A stretch of 64,000 nucleotides of DNA, from contig NC_088303.1 of the NCBI RefSeq assembly GCF_032854445.1, positions 32,311,501-32,375,500 of the forward strand, given 5' to 3'. This document shows positions 38,205 to 51,560 of the stretch, in pieces. The position numbers and the translations under genes were made by a program. The notes beneath the pieces were generated by a model. It saw only the letters and a program-made list of their open reading frames with translations, was not told the DNA's origin and ran no database searches. The first letter of the stretch is position 1. Each line of letters begins with the position of its first letter. This stretch comes from Liolophura sinensis. Lineage: Eukaryota > Mollusca > Polyplacophora > Chitonida > Chitonidae.

Positions 38205-38960
38205 GATATCTCGCATTGGCACTGTACAAAGACAACGGTATATGTATCTAGTGTACATCTTTCACTGTACTAAGTCAGCTGTTTTCATCTATGTCTCCTT
38301 TTGGAACACTCGCTGTACAAAGACAACGCTTTTCACCTGTATCTCGTGTTGCCACAATCGCTGTTCAAAAGCGACAGTTTCTCCCTGCATCTCGTGTTGA
38401 CACAATCACTGTTCAAAAGCGACAGTTTCTCTCTGTATCTCGTGTTGACACATTCACGGTACAAAGACAGCGACTTCTCGCCTGTAACTCGTGTTGACAA
38501 AATCACTGCATGACGACAACGATTTATCCACTGTATCATTTCTCGTGCGGACCCAATCACTGTGCAATGACCACAGTTTCTCCCCTGTATCTCGTGTTGA
38601 CACTATCACTATTCAAAGACAACTGTTTCTCTCAGGTATCTCGTGTTGACACAATCACTATTCAAAGATCAAGGTTTCTCATTTGTATCTTTTGTGTTGA
38701 CACAACTGCTGCACAGGTTCTGTCCCTTGTTTATCGAGTATAAACCAAGCGCTTGATTTCTGCGTCTCTAACCACACAATGACTGTCCTAAATCCTCCTC
38801 TGTATCTCGCGGAGGACACAATCACTATGAAAAGACAAGCGTTTCACTCCTCTGTTTTGCATTGAAAAACTACACGAAGACAACCAACTTCTTCTTGGGG
38901 GTACATCGCACTGACATAATCAGTATATGAAGACGATCTTTTTCTCCGGGAAACTCAGAC
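38205..38960. repeat. 48-bp minisatellite array
   Basis: The unit runs 'gttgacacaatcactgttca', 'aaagcgacagtttctctctg', 'tatctcgt', with about 15 copies. The period is exactly 48 bp between 38348 and 38396. Forty-eight is divisible by three, so plus-strand frames stay open and give short repeat ORFs. Confidence 0.85.
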
Positions 38961-39576
38961 CTCTGTGAAACTCTGACATGTCTGAATGAAAAGCAATACA
39001 TGGAGACAAACGTTTTTCTCGAGGAAATTCTTGAATCATTGACGAAAACATTTTGTAGTTACTGATTTTTGACACACCGGCCTAAAACAAAGTTACCTAT
39101 ATATATTATCTCCATGTGCATGTGACGTACAGGCACGAGTAAACGGCAGAGTCTTCAACCTCTCGTCATCAAAGTCCTGCGAACAGTGAAAGCATGCATA
39201 TAAACGAAGTCTTTTTTCTATACCGGCAAACAAAAATCCACCCGTTCAAGTATCTTGAAATTCGCTGGTCAGATACAATGAAACATTTCTGTGCTAAATC
39301 CAGAACTCAAGATGTAACAGCAGGTTCGTAAGCCAAAATTGTCCTTTGACCCCACTTAACCGAAGGGGATCAGTCATTTGGCTATTTTTTGATTAAATCC
39401 AGGGCTGTGAGACTCAAAATACAGCAGAAGGTTCCTGGCAATTTTAAGGTAGGAAACAATACAGAAATCGTAATTCATAATGTGATAATTGTCACTTAAT
39501 TGCATTCAACCGCTGCAGATGAGACATTTGATATTTTTTTACGGTTTATTTGGATTTTACAATAAATTGTCATGAA
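38961..39576. other. No gene seen
   Basis: Unassigned DNA after the array. Confidence 0.4.
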
Positions 39577-39680
39577 ATTTATTTCATTGTTGTTCAACGT
39601 CATCCTTAAGAATTTTTCATTCTTTCAATGGCGGCCATTATTCTTGGTCGATGGAACGTGAGTAGCCAGGATAAACCAGG
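39577..39680 (-). mobile_element. Decayed family A SINE
   Basis: 'tgttgttcaacgtcatcctt' and 'caatggcggccattattctt' resemble the 3' half of the SINE in reverse. Confidence 0.45.
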
Positions 39681-40673
39681 GACTGGCCAATTACTAACGA
39701 TCATTTCGAAGTGTGCAAACAATATCCTTGGTGGAAGGTTACAGGCTGCCTAAAAGGCCACACGAGATGAGCTGTTTTATTGGGGAATGGCGTTGTTGTC
39801 ACTGTTGTTGTTGTATAATACATATTGAGTGTTATTTAATTATTCATAAAGCTTTCACTTATACGCTGACGGTCAGTATTTTGACGAAGGACACGGATTG
39901 CCTGGAAAAAAACGACAAATCTTTGGCAACTTACTTCTGAACTTTCCCACCTGTATCTTCCATTAATACAGTTTGCGTAAAAGATAGGCGGAATTAAGTG
40001 AACTTTAGACTACACGAGCGTCGTTGACAGCTTGTTGTTAGCAAGGCCCCTCACGCAATGAGAGCAGGGAAACCTATACGCTGTCCAAGGATGGTATTGA
40101 ACCCTCACAAATCGCACAAAGCTGCACAGCATGCAGACAGCAGAAAACCAGTTGAGGCCTTTGTGGAGACAAACATAAGCGGAAGGCTTTTTATTAACTG
40201 TTATTAGCTTTCTGAATGCCGACTACAACTCACAACTCATGAGTACGAGAAAAGGTGTAATTATTTATGTATATACGATTTTTGTTAATTTGCTTTTGCT
40301 TACTTCTGACAAAAAAACTTTCCCTACACAAGGGCACATAGGTATGGGTGGTCGATTGTGTGTACAAGTTTGTGTCTTCTTTAATAGTCGTGATGGAATT
40401 GAATCATTGGCTGGAGCATGGATGGTTTGGAAGATTTCATCGCCTTTCAGCATTATCTCATCTGTCAAGCTATAACCGAGATGTACAATATTTCGCGATC
40501 TGAGATCAGTTTGACGCGTTACTCACAACGGGATAATATTCGATGACCAATTTTATAAACAACTACATGGGTCTTATATAAGGTTTATACGCTCATTATG
40601 TGGCGGCTGTGTTTTTTTTACAATAAAAATGACTTCCACAAATTCAATAGCCTCGGTTCTCCAGGAAAAGAAT

Positions 40674-40790
40674 GGGTTTATTTATTTATTTATTTATTTA
40701 TTTATTATGGATATGAACTCACAACTATCGCATTGGCGATACGCTCTTTGAATATGTGCTGCTCTAGTACGTTTGGGGAGTGGTAATGAT
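40674..40790 (-). mobile_element. (TTTA)n tail joined to a SINE head remnant
   Basis: An (TTTA)n run to about 40710 is followed by 'tgaactcacaactatcgcat', which resembles the reverse of the family A head. The core is deleted. Confidence 0.4.
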
Positions 40791-43700
40791 TTGCTTTCTG
40801 AAGGTGTGGATTAAATTTGTTATTAATAAATAAGCCTTTGTCAACTTTGACCAGCGCCACCTGGTGTTAAAATTTCAATGTTATGTGTTTAAGCAACAAC
40901 AACTTGGGTCATTCGTGCTTCCCGGTATCGTGTGTATGGTACGCTATTTACTAATGTGTAAACCACGAGCGATCAGATCAAAATATAAACGGATAAATGT
41001 TTGGTATTCAATGCGCGGTTTAGTTCTATAGCTACTTCGTTTTGCATCATGGTTTCGTTCATAACTTAATCTGACCTCCGTGTACAAAAGAAGCATTCCT
41101 ATATAAAGCTGGACGTAAAGCGTGACACTAAAAAACAAGCAAACATTCAAATCACACGAGAGTGGCATATATCGTGAAAGCTCTGGTCACGTGGTCGTTT
41201 TTAGGTTCGCCGAATGTTCCAAGTGACCCAGAGCCTCGTATAACAGTTGTCAGTTCACGCGAGATTCCTTGCGGTTTTGTACCTTGGTGGTCCTTCCAAA
41301 CGAACAATAAGAACTTTATACTTAGGTCTGTGGGCAAGGGTCAGTGGGTTTGCGCTCATTTTCTGGCTGTCGTGCAGATGATTTCAGACTGACAGTTGTT
41401 TACACCTGGTCCTAAAGACAGGACAGGTAATACGTCAGGGTTGACAGCCAGGGCTCGGTCTCAGCCACCAGCTTCTCCGCACGGCTACAGCTGCAGTTGG
41501 CAGGTTAACACACGGACATGTGTTTTCCCGCTCTCTTCCCACATCAAAACAAGTCCAACAAGAAAACAACAAGACGCAATCCTTAAGACTGAGTATCTGC
41601 CGGAAATCGTCGACACTTATGATTAATCGGCCTAACAATCCACAGCTGCACGACGGGGTTCCGTTTTGGGCTTTTTTTTTTTGGAAAAATCAGTGGGCGA
41701 CAGAAAAATTTGATTGCAAACTTTCTAAACACAATCACATATTTGTGCCGCGGTAAATCCATGTACACTCCTAATGCTGTAATGTTTGCTATCACGCAGT
41801 CGGGCTAACAACAGGGGTCTATACGCTCTAAGCCAATTCATACGAAGATACGCCGGTATACAAAAGCATCAGACCAACTTGCCAACTCACCACTGGGATC
41901 ACTTCATTTAATTGAACAGGGTTTTACGGACACTACACATTGCCACACTTGTAACAGTCTTACATGAAACCATTTCAAACATAACATGAACGTTGTGACC
42001 TAAAGACATTACAGTCTATGTCACGACTGATTAGAGCGAGTGATCGACTGATCAAGAAGGCTATATATCTGCATTAAGGAAGGCGATTCTGGTCTTAATA
42101 TTCCCTTTAATGTTCTCTGTACAAAACAGTTTTAGGTGCAGTTTTTACCCAAAAAGTTGTAAATATTGTACAGTTTAAGTTTTGACTTTAGTCAAAAACC
42201 ACTTTGTGGAGTTAAATTAGAACTCAGTGGTTCTATGGTACTTAACGGACTTATTTACCAAGTATGTGTGCGAACGATAGTAACAATATCTAGGGTGGGG
42301 AAATAAAAACTGGTTCTGTAGCGTCTAGTATTTTCACGTGTTCTCACATACGCTGTCCTTACACAGCCTGATGGATGATGTTATATCATACCCCACAATA
42401 TGTACGCTAACCACCAAGCCACTGAGGTCATAGCAGGCCAGAGAGAGGCCTACCGATTGTGTTAGGAAGGAACAGCGCAAGGACATCATTGCACTTTCAT
42501 TTGCAACTTCTCTACCAAAATGTCGTTACTTGCGAAAGTTTCCGGTTCTACATCATCTATATCGATTTTCTAACATTTTGCAAACCTCAGACTGAATGAA
42601 GATGTTAAAATGGGGAACAGGCTTACTTAAGACACACCTTTCTGAGCTTGAGTATACACTCTCCAACGATGCAAAAACAGGCATAATTCTGATTACTTCT
42701 GGTTTTGAAGACTGCATCTTGGCACTTGATTCAGAGCATAGAACATCCCACAAAGACTTTTATTTTGACTGTTTTCTGTTATACCCAACATGGTTCCTGT
42801 GTACCTCTGTACGTTATCATGGTTTCCTCTAAAATCAAGCCTACGTTCAAACTCTTCAGAAAACTGCATGGGTAGCTGCAAGATACGAAAATACTCACCA
42901 CAGTGTACCTGATCTGATGTTTTGATTAATTACACGGGTGCAGATGTTTACAGCATTGAACATTGAAATAAATTCAAAATTTTGATTGATTACGTGTACA
43001 TATCGTTCTCCTAAATGGTGAGTGCAATTAAATACGGAAATTGAAATCACACCTTTTCGTGTGGCGAACTTGGGTAGATGGGGCTTAAAATATCAAGATT
43101 ATATTCAACCAGCTGTCAGCGATAACAATTGCACAATAAAATATAATTAACCAATAAAGGCAATTAACAATGGATGCGGGCTTTTGTGAGGGCACCCCAT
43201 TGACATGTAATAAATAAGCCAATTTTAAAAACCCTGTATAGAGTGTTTGAGAGCAGAAATTAAGTCTGGTACCCTATTGGCGACCGTCTAGCCTTGCGGT
43301 CAACCAGAATAAAACGCGACATGCGTCTGTTTTCAAGGGAATGCATCAATTTTCCTTCTGGTTATAGTTCTTGGAAAATAGTTAAGCAAGTTGATATGAA
43401 ACACATTTACGCCACTAACTGCACAGGCACTGTAGCATGACTCCTTTCCATTTAACATCGCTAATATTTATTTCTATGAGTGTGTCCAAGGGGTAAGTGC
43501 ATTTCTATTTAAGAATGGCGTATAAACATATTTGAAAAGGCACATTATATAAGCATAATGAGATAAACTGCCGACGGACAAGTTTAACGTCTGAGTACAT
43601 GCCCTTTTAACGAAGAGTTACATTTCTTTCGTGAAGGAAAAAAACAGACTCGTATTTAATTAAAATTATCATCAAACGTATAATTATCAATTTATTTCTC

Positions 43701-44217
43701 ATCAATTTCAAATGTCGAACAGGCCTTCCCTATGGCGATCGTGCATTCTTAGCCAAAGACGAGCGTATTACGTCTATATTTAGCCTCGTCCTTACAACCA
43801 CTGCTATTACATCTTATGTTTAAACGTGTTGTCTGCGTGTGTAACGGATTTGGTCATAATCTGCTAGTCGCATAAACGAGACAAATCAGGGCAATGAGTC
43901 AATCCAGAAAATCTGCCCATATCTACAATCTTCAGCCTTGAAGCTATGACTTTAAACTGTCCATTTCGAATAAGACTTACAGCGGTTTCGGAAATATTAT
44001 AAAAAATAAGCCTGTCCTCCTCATAAGTCTGAACTATAAACTATTTCGAATTACAACCTTGATTATAGCCTGACCCAATAAAACGAGGCCAATTTGGGGC
44101 CGTATATTCCTCGTGGACACACTTTCCTATGTTGTTACGAAGGGGGTGGTCAGCAACTGTTTCGGAGTAGAACAAAGAGTTGTACCTCGGTTATATGTCA
44201 TAGGCGTGGGCTGTCAC
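40791..44217. other. No gene seen
   Basis: About 3.4 kb without a recognised SINE, array or exon. Several ORFs of 60-80 codons (for example 41162-41392 and 42596-42832) have no signal or homology that I can see. Confidence 0.4.
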
Positions 44218-44392
44218 ACCTATTTATTTATTTGATTGGCGTTTTACGCCATATTCAAGAATATTTCACTTTTATGACGGCGGCTAGCATTATAGTGGAG
44301 GAACCCGGGCAGAGCGTGGGGAGAACCTACGACAATCCACAGATTGCTGTCCAACCTTACCAAGCACTGCCGGAGAGGAAGCCAGCACTTGG
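44218..44392 (-). mobile_element. Family A SINE, 5'-truncated
   Basis: TTTA tail complement, 'ggcgttttacgccatattca', 'atgacggcggctagcattat' and 'tgccggagaggaagccagca'. Confidence 0.8.
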
Positions 44393-44544
44393 AATTGAAG
44401 TGTTAAAGTAAACCTAAAAAAATGATCGTAAATTATGGTCCATTCTGTAAATATATATATTTCTGACGGTCAGGTATTCCTCGTATTGCCAAGACATGGC
44501 TTTCTTTATATTGTTTGCCATTGTCATGGACACCACTCGGTGAT

Positions 44545-44610
44545 TGTTTTATTTGTTTGATTAATGTGTTACGCATTATTCAAGTATACTTGCCTTTTAT
44601 GTCAGCAAAT
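44545..44610 (-). mobile_element. Decayed family A SINE fragment
   Basis: 'ttgattaatgtgttacgcat' followed by a diverged 3' core. Confidence 0.4.
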
Positions 44611-44967
44611 ATGGTCACCACACTGGGGTTTTTCCAGTGACATAGCGGCGAAGTAATGTGGCGATAACCTTTGCTAAATCGGAGATAATTATGCTTTTGC
44701 TGCTTCCTGTTAACGACTATTTCTGCAACACAAGGTAATGTATGCGCAGGCATATCGTTCAAATCCAGTTTCAGTCTGTTATAATATCCGGATTTTTATC
44801 GAATTGCACAGTTCTTTCTTTGGCACTTCCATTGGTATTTTCGAATCCGTGATAAGCTAAAGGGACAAGAGGACTTTATTGGTGAACTTGCTATTTCGTA
44901 TTTGGTGACGGCGTTCGCCTCTTTAGTGCGTCACAGTTACAGTGTATTAAAAGTGATCAATTTTTCT

Positions 44968-45104
44968 CATGATGGCTTTCCCTTCGGTCGTACTGTGAAT
45001 GCCTTCCACCAACCAGCGGATGGGTTTTCCCCTGGCTCTACCCTGTAGTATACGTGAAATATTATTACGTATGGCGTAAAACCTCAATCAAATAAATAAA
45101 TAAT
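44968..45104 (+). mobile_element. Family A SINE 3' half
   Basis: 'accagcggatgggttttccc', 'ggcgtaaaacctcaatcaaa' and an AATA tail. Confidence 0.75.
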
Positions 45105-45469
45105 ATTTTCATGTTGGTATACATCTAAACTTCCGTTAAATTTGAACAGAATTAAGCTCCACGAAAACAAAAATCTGTTATAATGTCTGGAAACACTCAC
45201 CACTGGGGTTTAAAAATAAATGAGTAAATTGAGTTTTTAAAATAAAATGAAGCCCATGTTATGAAGACTGCTATTTATTCCTGACTTTGTAACAATGTTT
45301 TGTAGGTTACATAGCCGTCTAGTAGACAGTGAGAGAGCACCTGCCATCCCAGCTTGCATCCGAGTCGCCACTGAGCCGCGTTACAGTTTTATTGATTCAG
45401 GCGGGAAGTGGCCATAATTGAGATTATCCACTCTAAACGACCCTCTTTAGGATGAGTGGTAAAAAGGGC

Positions 45470-45790
45470 CAATGGATTTGACGCTTAGAACACTGCTTCT
45501 AACAAAAGTTCTATTAAATGATTCGAAGCTTAGAGCCCTGATGACAACCCTTAGTTATATCCTATAAATTGACAGAGTGCTTCGTAAATTGATTTGACGC
45601 CCAAACTTCCTATATACTGATTTAACGCTTAAACATCTGGTATTATACCAACGTCGTATAAAATGATTTGAAGCTTAGAACTCCGATATTTACTAGCTAT
45701 GTTTACTATGACGTACCTTGTTTTTTCGGACCTTGACTTTTACTGGCTTCTTATGTATGAATTGATTTGATTCTCAGAATCTTGTGTGGT
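45470..45790. repeat. Decayed tandem repeat, about 60 bp
   Basis: Variants of 'attgatttgacgcttagaac' occur near 45475, 45525, 45590, 45625, 45665 and 45760. Confidence 0.5.
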
Positions 45791-46615
45791 CACTTTCACA
45801 AAACCGCCTATGTCATATTTCTCGTAACATATGGAGTAATAAGGCAAAAGAAGAAAAAGTTATGAAACATATATATACGAAGTCTTGTAAAAGTTGCTTC
45901 TTTCTAACCTCTTATAAATTGACCAGATAGTGTCTTGGAATAAGCTCCAAAGAAAACCATATGTAAACCACAAACTACATTCAGACATACATACCGTTTT
46001 ATATATACAAGGAACACTACTTTTGCTGACATTTATTTTCTACAAGTACTTTATTAATTTAATAATTATCGGATAAAAAGAACGATACGGAAATTGTTTT
46101 GGATCTACACAATCGGTTTTGAGATATTTATTTTCGGAAATATATGACGTGATTTAACGTTGATGAATTTTTGTTGGATTCCTCGGCCTTGATTGCAGTT
46201 TTGTAACAATTAAGGTCTGTGTTGGGTTACTAAGCTAGTACTGATGGCTGTTTCTTCACACAACACGATCTCCCGTCGTAGTGACAGGTTTTTTTAGTAG
46301 TACATACAAACAGCCTAAGGGCAAATCTACTCGTGTAAACTTATTCATGAAGCTCTGTTGTTGATTAACAAGGCTGTCCATCAAGATAGAATATCTAATA
46401 ACACTTAAGGACCTTGTAAAAAGACACGTTGTCGAATCCACTCTGGGGTCATCCGAGAACACATCCACAAACGCACTAATAATCCCGCTATTGTTTATTG
46501 ATTGAGTTTTCTCTCCGTAATTTCCCGCCATGCTTTGTGCGAGAGGAGTAAAATAAAGCTGCTGCGACAATCCCGATTAAATATGCTCAAATTTCCAAAA
46601 AAAAATTAACATCAA
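45791..46615. other. No gene seen
   Basis: The minus-strand ORF at 46256-46570 (104 codons) has no recognisable motif and no splice support, so I leave it as hypothetical at best. Confidence 0.4.
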
Positions 46616-47047
46616 GGTCTGGTTGTTCAAAACTGGTTTAGGACTTAATACCAGATTATCTTAAAATCCAGTCTGCAGTTTTGCTTATTTATTTATTTAT
46701 TTAATTGATTGGTGTTTTACGCCGTACTCAAGAATATTTCACTTATACGACGGCGGTCTGCATTTTGGTGGGAGGAAACCCACGACCATCCGCAGGTTGC
46801 CGTAAGACCATATCACTTATGACCGGAGCGGAAGCCAGCATGAGCTGGACTTGAGCTCACAGCGACCGCATTGGTCCAGTTTTGTACTTAGCTTAATACA
46901 AATCGAGTACCGGTGTCTTAAATATGAATTAAAACAGCTGGTATTATACTTTGACTTTGGAGAACTACACCGGGTGCTGAGTTAGGTTAAATCGTATCTA
47001 TAGTTATGATACCGGTATAAGCTAATACATTTTCAAACAACTGGGCC
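46616..47047. mobile_element. MITE (same TIR type as 29586) split by a SINE
   Basis: The left end 'ggtctggttgttcaaaactg' pairs with the reverse complement of the right end 'gggcccagttgtttgaaaat'. Without the SINE the element is about 230 bp. A second MITE-like end ('gggcccgtattccaaaaagt') directly abuts or overlaps its right end. Confidence 0.65.
46684..46876 (-). mobile_element. Family A SINE nested in the MITE
   Basis: TTTA tail complement, 'gtgttttacgccgtactcaa', the core with part of the middle missing, and a head ending at 'ctcacagcgaccgcattgg'. The flanking direct repeat 'cagttttg' lies at 46676-46683 and 46877-46884. Confidence 0.85.
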
Positions 47048-47049
47048 CG

Positions 47050-48585
47050 TATTCCAAAAAGTTACGTATGTATTACAAATACTGGTCATAATTAACTATA
47101 TCTGAAAATATCGTTACATTATTTGTTTTTCAAGTAGAAGAGACACTCGTTTCAAATAATCTTGAAAGACACTTGGATGCATTAAATTCAATTCTTGAAT
47201 TCTAGTGTTGTCATCGATATCACGCGGACAAGTTTCATTTATTGGAATATTTACTCTATATACGTCAGTCTTGTTAATCATTGTTTTGTCCGCAGGAATA
47301 CGTACATGTATTTAGATATTTATATTGATAGCTCTATTGAGAAAACAGAGAAGGGCTTTTTAAACTGTTAGCATTTATTTAAAGCATGTCCACAAATTAT
47401 GTGATTTGATTATTAAACATCGTCTATATATGTCTATAAATGCCAACGTGATCTGTTAGATATTGTGTGAGGTTATCGTAGTTATACAAGGTATTAATAA
47501 AATTTTCAAATATCAATTTACCTTCATAGACAAACTTGAATCGTACCTAAATTCATCATTATTTTATAATTTGAAAAAAGAGCACTGACCGACTCTTCCG
47601 ATTTTTTAAAAAATTGTTCTGTGTTCGTCATCGCAACTGTAAATGTTATAAAATCGCTTATAGAATGAGTCATGTAAATTTTCGTAACACACGGATGTGT
47701 TTTAGGCCTACATTAATTAATATTAAAACATTGCTTCCACAAAAGTCTCTCGGGAAGCTCTCCACGCAGGTTATGCGGTATTCAGATCCGCGCTAATCGG
47801 CATAAAATAAATCACGCTCCATTGGGTTTTTTTTTTTGGCTCCCGTAGTCGTGGAATTTTATCAATCTGTTGTAGATTTCTCGAGGCTAAAACTCGAGAT
47901 TTTAATGAAGGAATGAACTGAGTGACACTCTATTGTGCTGTTTTTAGCCCTTTTGTACAAATAGAACATTAACCGAGCTGACAACGTTCCTGTTAAAACT
48001 GAAGTTGACATTAAGCCGGGTAATCCATCACACTCGACTTACTCTAGCTGAAAACACAACCCATAAGTCACTGGTTAAACAAGTTGGAAACAAGTTGTCT
48101 TGGAGGAAGATTATGTTTGCTCTTCTATCCTAATACGTGCACACATAAAAGTCTTCACATTACAGCCAGCAGATTTTTAACCTGAAATTGCCCCGGTCTT
48201 GTATTTTGAACCATGTTCTGATTTTATTCCCTACCCCAGGGAAGTTCCCTACAGGATTTAACAGAACGTCTCGGTATCAGAGTGGTGTACTCTTTAGTGC
48301 ACATATCATCCGAAAATACTTGACAGCTAGCACTTCATACTCTCCATACTCTCAAGGTAATGCCACGGTTTCCAAGATCGCAGTTTTTATAAAGTGTTCT
48401 CAGCTGTTCACACGTCCATCCAAAAAAGTCAGAGATGTTTAGCATCATATATTTATGGAAGAAAGAAACGTTTATGATTTCCATACATGCTCCATGCGTA
48501 ATCTTCTGTGAAATGTATTGTGTTCAAGATTGTGTTCATTGTGTTCTGACGTAGTTCCAATGCCTGGAAACTGTAATACATTTTT
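47050..48585. other. No gene seen
   Basis: AT-rich unassigned DNA. Confidence 0.4.
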
Positions 48586-48589
48586 GCGC

Positions 48590-48915
48590 CTACTCATCAT
48601 GTATTCTCCTTCTATTCATAGAAGCGCGACAAACAGATTTAGATATGACGGACTGAACGTACAACATAGAGATGTACCTACTCATCCCTGATTCTCCTTC
48701 GAATCATAGAAACGCGACAAAATGAGTTAGTTATGACCCCCGCAAACTGTAACATAATTATGTGACGTATAATCCGGGATTCTTCTGAAACCGCAGAAAC
48801 ACGACACTTTGTTGTACACTTACCCGACTTGTGGTTACCAAATCTGGATGCTGCCAAACTGTATCATGATAATTGTAGTTTTGGGATCCACGTAGAAATC
48901 ACAGAAAAACGAAAA
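48590..48915. repeat. Diverged tandem repeat, about 95-100 bp
   Basis: 'cctactcat', 'attctccttc(t/g)a', 'catagaa(g/a)cgcgacaaa' and 'aaactgtaa(c/t)a' recur in the same order in about three copies. Confidence 0.55.
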
Positions 48916-49505
48916 ATATACATTACCCGAAGTAAATTTTCTTTCAGATTTAATGCAGTTAATGTCCTTTCTCAGCTTATCGATACATTTTCCAAGTCTT
49001 TTTTTACATGAACTACATTAAGCTTAACACTTTATTTGTTAATTTTCTGGAGGGGTTTACGGGTGTAAAGAAACGTAGAGATAACTATTAAAGCATCAAA
49101 GTGAAAAAAAAACACACGAACTTGCATTAAAGTTTAACAAAGATGAACTACCCAAAATCCTAAAATTCTGATCTTGTCAGAATAGGTTTATAGTGTATAT
49201 ACTGTACAGTGATTTTGAGTGTAAATACAATATACTTAGCTGAATAATTAGAACGTGACAAAGGCATCCTATACTCACATACATGTAACTGATACATGGA
49301 TGCGTGAAGGTGATACGGTGCATGGCAAAATATTCTGAAAAGAGACAGGGTTCCCATGTATCACAGAACAGCTGAAGCCCTTTCCGCGGCAGCTCCGTTC
49401 ATTTTTCACCACTTACACATAAAACTGATCATAGTCGTGTTCATGTATATGGGTGAAAAAATCTGGAGAATGGTGTTGAAAAGCGTTTAATATTAATAAA
49501 CCAAA
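48916..49505. other. No gene seen
   Basis: AT-rich unassigned DNA. Confidence 0.4.
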
Positions 49506-49518
49506 AATAATTGTTTGA

Positions 49519-49730
49519 TTTATTTACTTGATTTGATTGGTGCACTTAAGAATATTTCACTTACACGACGGCGGCCAGCATTATGGTGGGTGTTGGCTGA
49601 CCTTTAATCGTACCTGGCGGCCAGGAAACCAATATGAGTTGGACTTGAACTCACAGCAACCGCATCGGTGAGACCCTCCTGGGTTATTGAACTGTGCTGG
49701 CACTCTAAACACCCCGACCACGGAGGCCAC
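49519..49730 (-). mobile_element. Family A SINE with full head, internal deletion, 13-bp target-site duplication
   Basis: The head reads in reverse from 'ttgaactcacagcaaccgca' to 'ccgaccacggaggcc'. Part of the core between 'cattatggtggg' and 'ctgacctttaatcgtac' is missing. Direct repeats of 'aataattgtttga' lie at 49506-49518 and 49731-49743. Confidence 0.9.
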
Positions 49731-49744
49731 AATAATTGTTTGAA

Positions 49745-51215
49745 ACACAGATTATATTTCTAGCGACCAGCACATACAGTACCATCATGTGGTCAGCTTC
49801 CAGGCTGTCATCTTTATTGGCGGCCTGAAAGTCATGTATGTATGTATCTGTTTTAGTTCAATATAGTTACCGATTGTATATAGCTTTACAATATTGTCTA
49901 CTCCAAACTGGCAAATAGAACTGGCGCTTGGATTATGACTACCAAGTTGCTGACATCCAAATTTTATTTTCTATTCTAAAAAAAATCTTTTAGATTTCAA
50001 AGACGCAACAATCCTTTTGGGTTATGAACTGACAGACGATTTCGTCTTTAGCTCCGAAAGTAAGATCGCCAGTTTAGAGAAATATGCAGATTTATTTGGA
50101 AATTCTGGACGCGAACTCTCCCTTGGTGGATGAGCGGCAAAAAGGTGAAAGGGCGAATAAAATTATCTTTACACACAAAATCTATAAGGGGAAATATATT
50201 TAAAAAATGAGAAGTGACGTTGGCTGGCTTAGGAAAAAAGAACTGGCAAAAACTTTTGTTTGCGAAAATAACATGATATGATTGATGCCAACATGCTAAA
50301 TAACTGCTTTTGTAACTTGTCTGTCGGCGAACACCTGTGCTTTAATTAATTATATTTCACCAAATGACTTTTTACATACTGTGATGATCTTTGCCGACGT
50401 CTTTTTTTCTAAGCTCTATAAATGAATCTGTCGACAGGATTTATCAATAATTCTTCATACCTTCACACTCGAATGTAGACCCTAGAAGTGAATTTACAAT
50501 TGATTGCAAAAGTTAGTTACGCCCATTGTAGAAATGAATTGTTAGATGAGTGTAACTTTTTGGAGTTGCGATCGCGATTGTACGTCGGAAATGTCTCGTA
50601 CACAATGGTGGAAAAAATTTTTTCTTGCCTTATTTTCAAAAGAGTTCTACTACGTCATAATGGTTCAGTATCTAATCGCAACAACACTTTCCTAATATCT
50701 TTTTAACACATTTAAATTGCACACGTTTGTAAACCGAGTAATAAATAACTAAAGATCTATTACTTGTACTTTACGTTACTTTTCGGGCAATTATAACTAT
50801 TTACAATCGAGTCGACCCGATTGTAATTTTTGATAACATGTTACGACTATCATAACTAAGGCCTAAAATCCCTACGTACAAGACGGTGTTGATTGTAATT
50901 TAGGCTTACAATTCTGATCTTCGAGCTTTACAATCAATTTAGGCTTGCGATCTCTTTGTGCAAGCGGCCCGTGAACTCTGGAAAAAAAACTCATACTGAC
51001 AGCTAAATCAATGAACAAGGCTTTATATGTATCAGTATACACACAGAACTTTCGACAATCTCTATGATACTAGTATTGCTTCCATATTTTTCCAAACTAT
51101 TTTATAGATTTATAGAATTAACGGAGAATTAAAACGCTTCAGTTGCTTAGTATCAAAATCTTCTGTAGGTTCTCATAGTAAAATGCTGTACCCAAAGCAA
51201 GGAATACATAAAGAA
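49745..51215. other. No gene seen
   Basis: AT-rich DNA. Repeated 'gattgtaatttaggcttaca'-like pieces near 50890-50950 hint at a small decayed repeat. Confidence 0.35.
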
Positions 51216-51560
51216 TGCGTTACACTTGTAAGTAACTATCTAAAACTAAAGTAAGTAAGAAAACTAACTGACGACAAAAAGTTAGAAAAGTAACTGAGGG
51301 GATTAAGTTAGAAAATAATTAGCTAACAACAGAAAGTAAAAGATAAAACTACTTGACAATGTATGTAAACTACATGTATAAGTGAGAAGACAATGCACAT
51401 TTGGCAATAGAAAGTAACCAAGGAAACAGCACAGTAATGTAAAGTAATTGAGAATATCAATTAAGTAAGAAAATAGAAAGATATAAATTGGAATCGAAAG
51501 CTACAGGGCAGTATGAAATAACTGAGAAAACTACAGCATATAATAAGGACACGATACGTG
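51216..51560. repeat. Decayed repeat rich in 'aagtaactga'
   Basis: Many 'agtaact(g)a' and 'agttagaaaa' pieces without a fixed period. Confidence 0.4.

Noticed and set aside
38134-38743. Overlapping repeat ORFs in several frames
   Set aside because: They are produced by the 48-bp minisatellite, whose length is a multiple of three.
46256-46570. 104-codon minus-strand ORF as a gene
   Set aside because: It has no motif, no splice or promoter support, and a composition like its neighbourhood.
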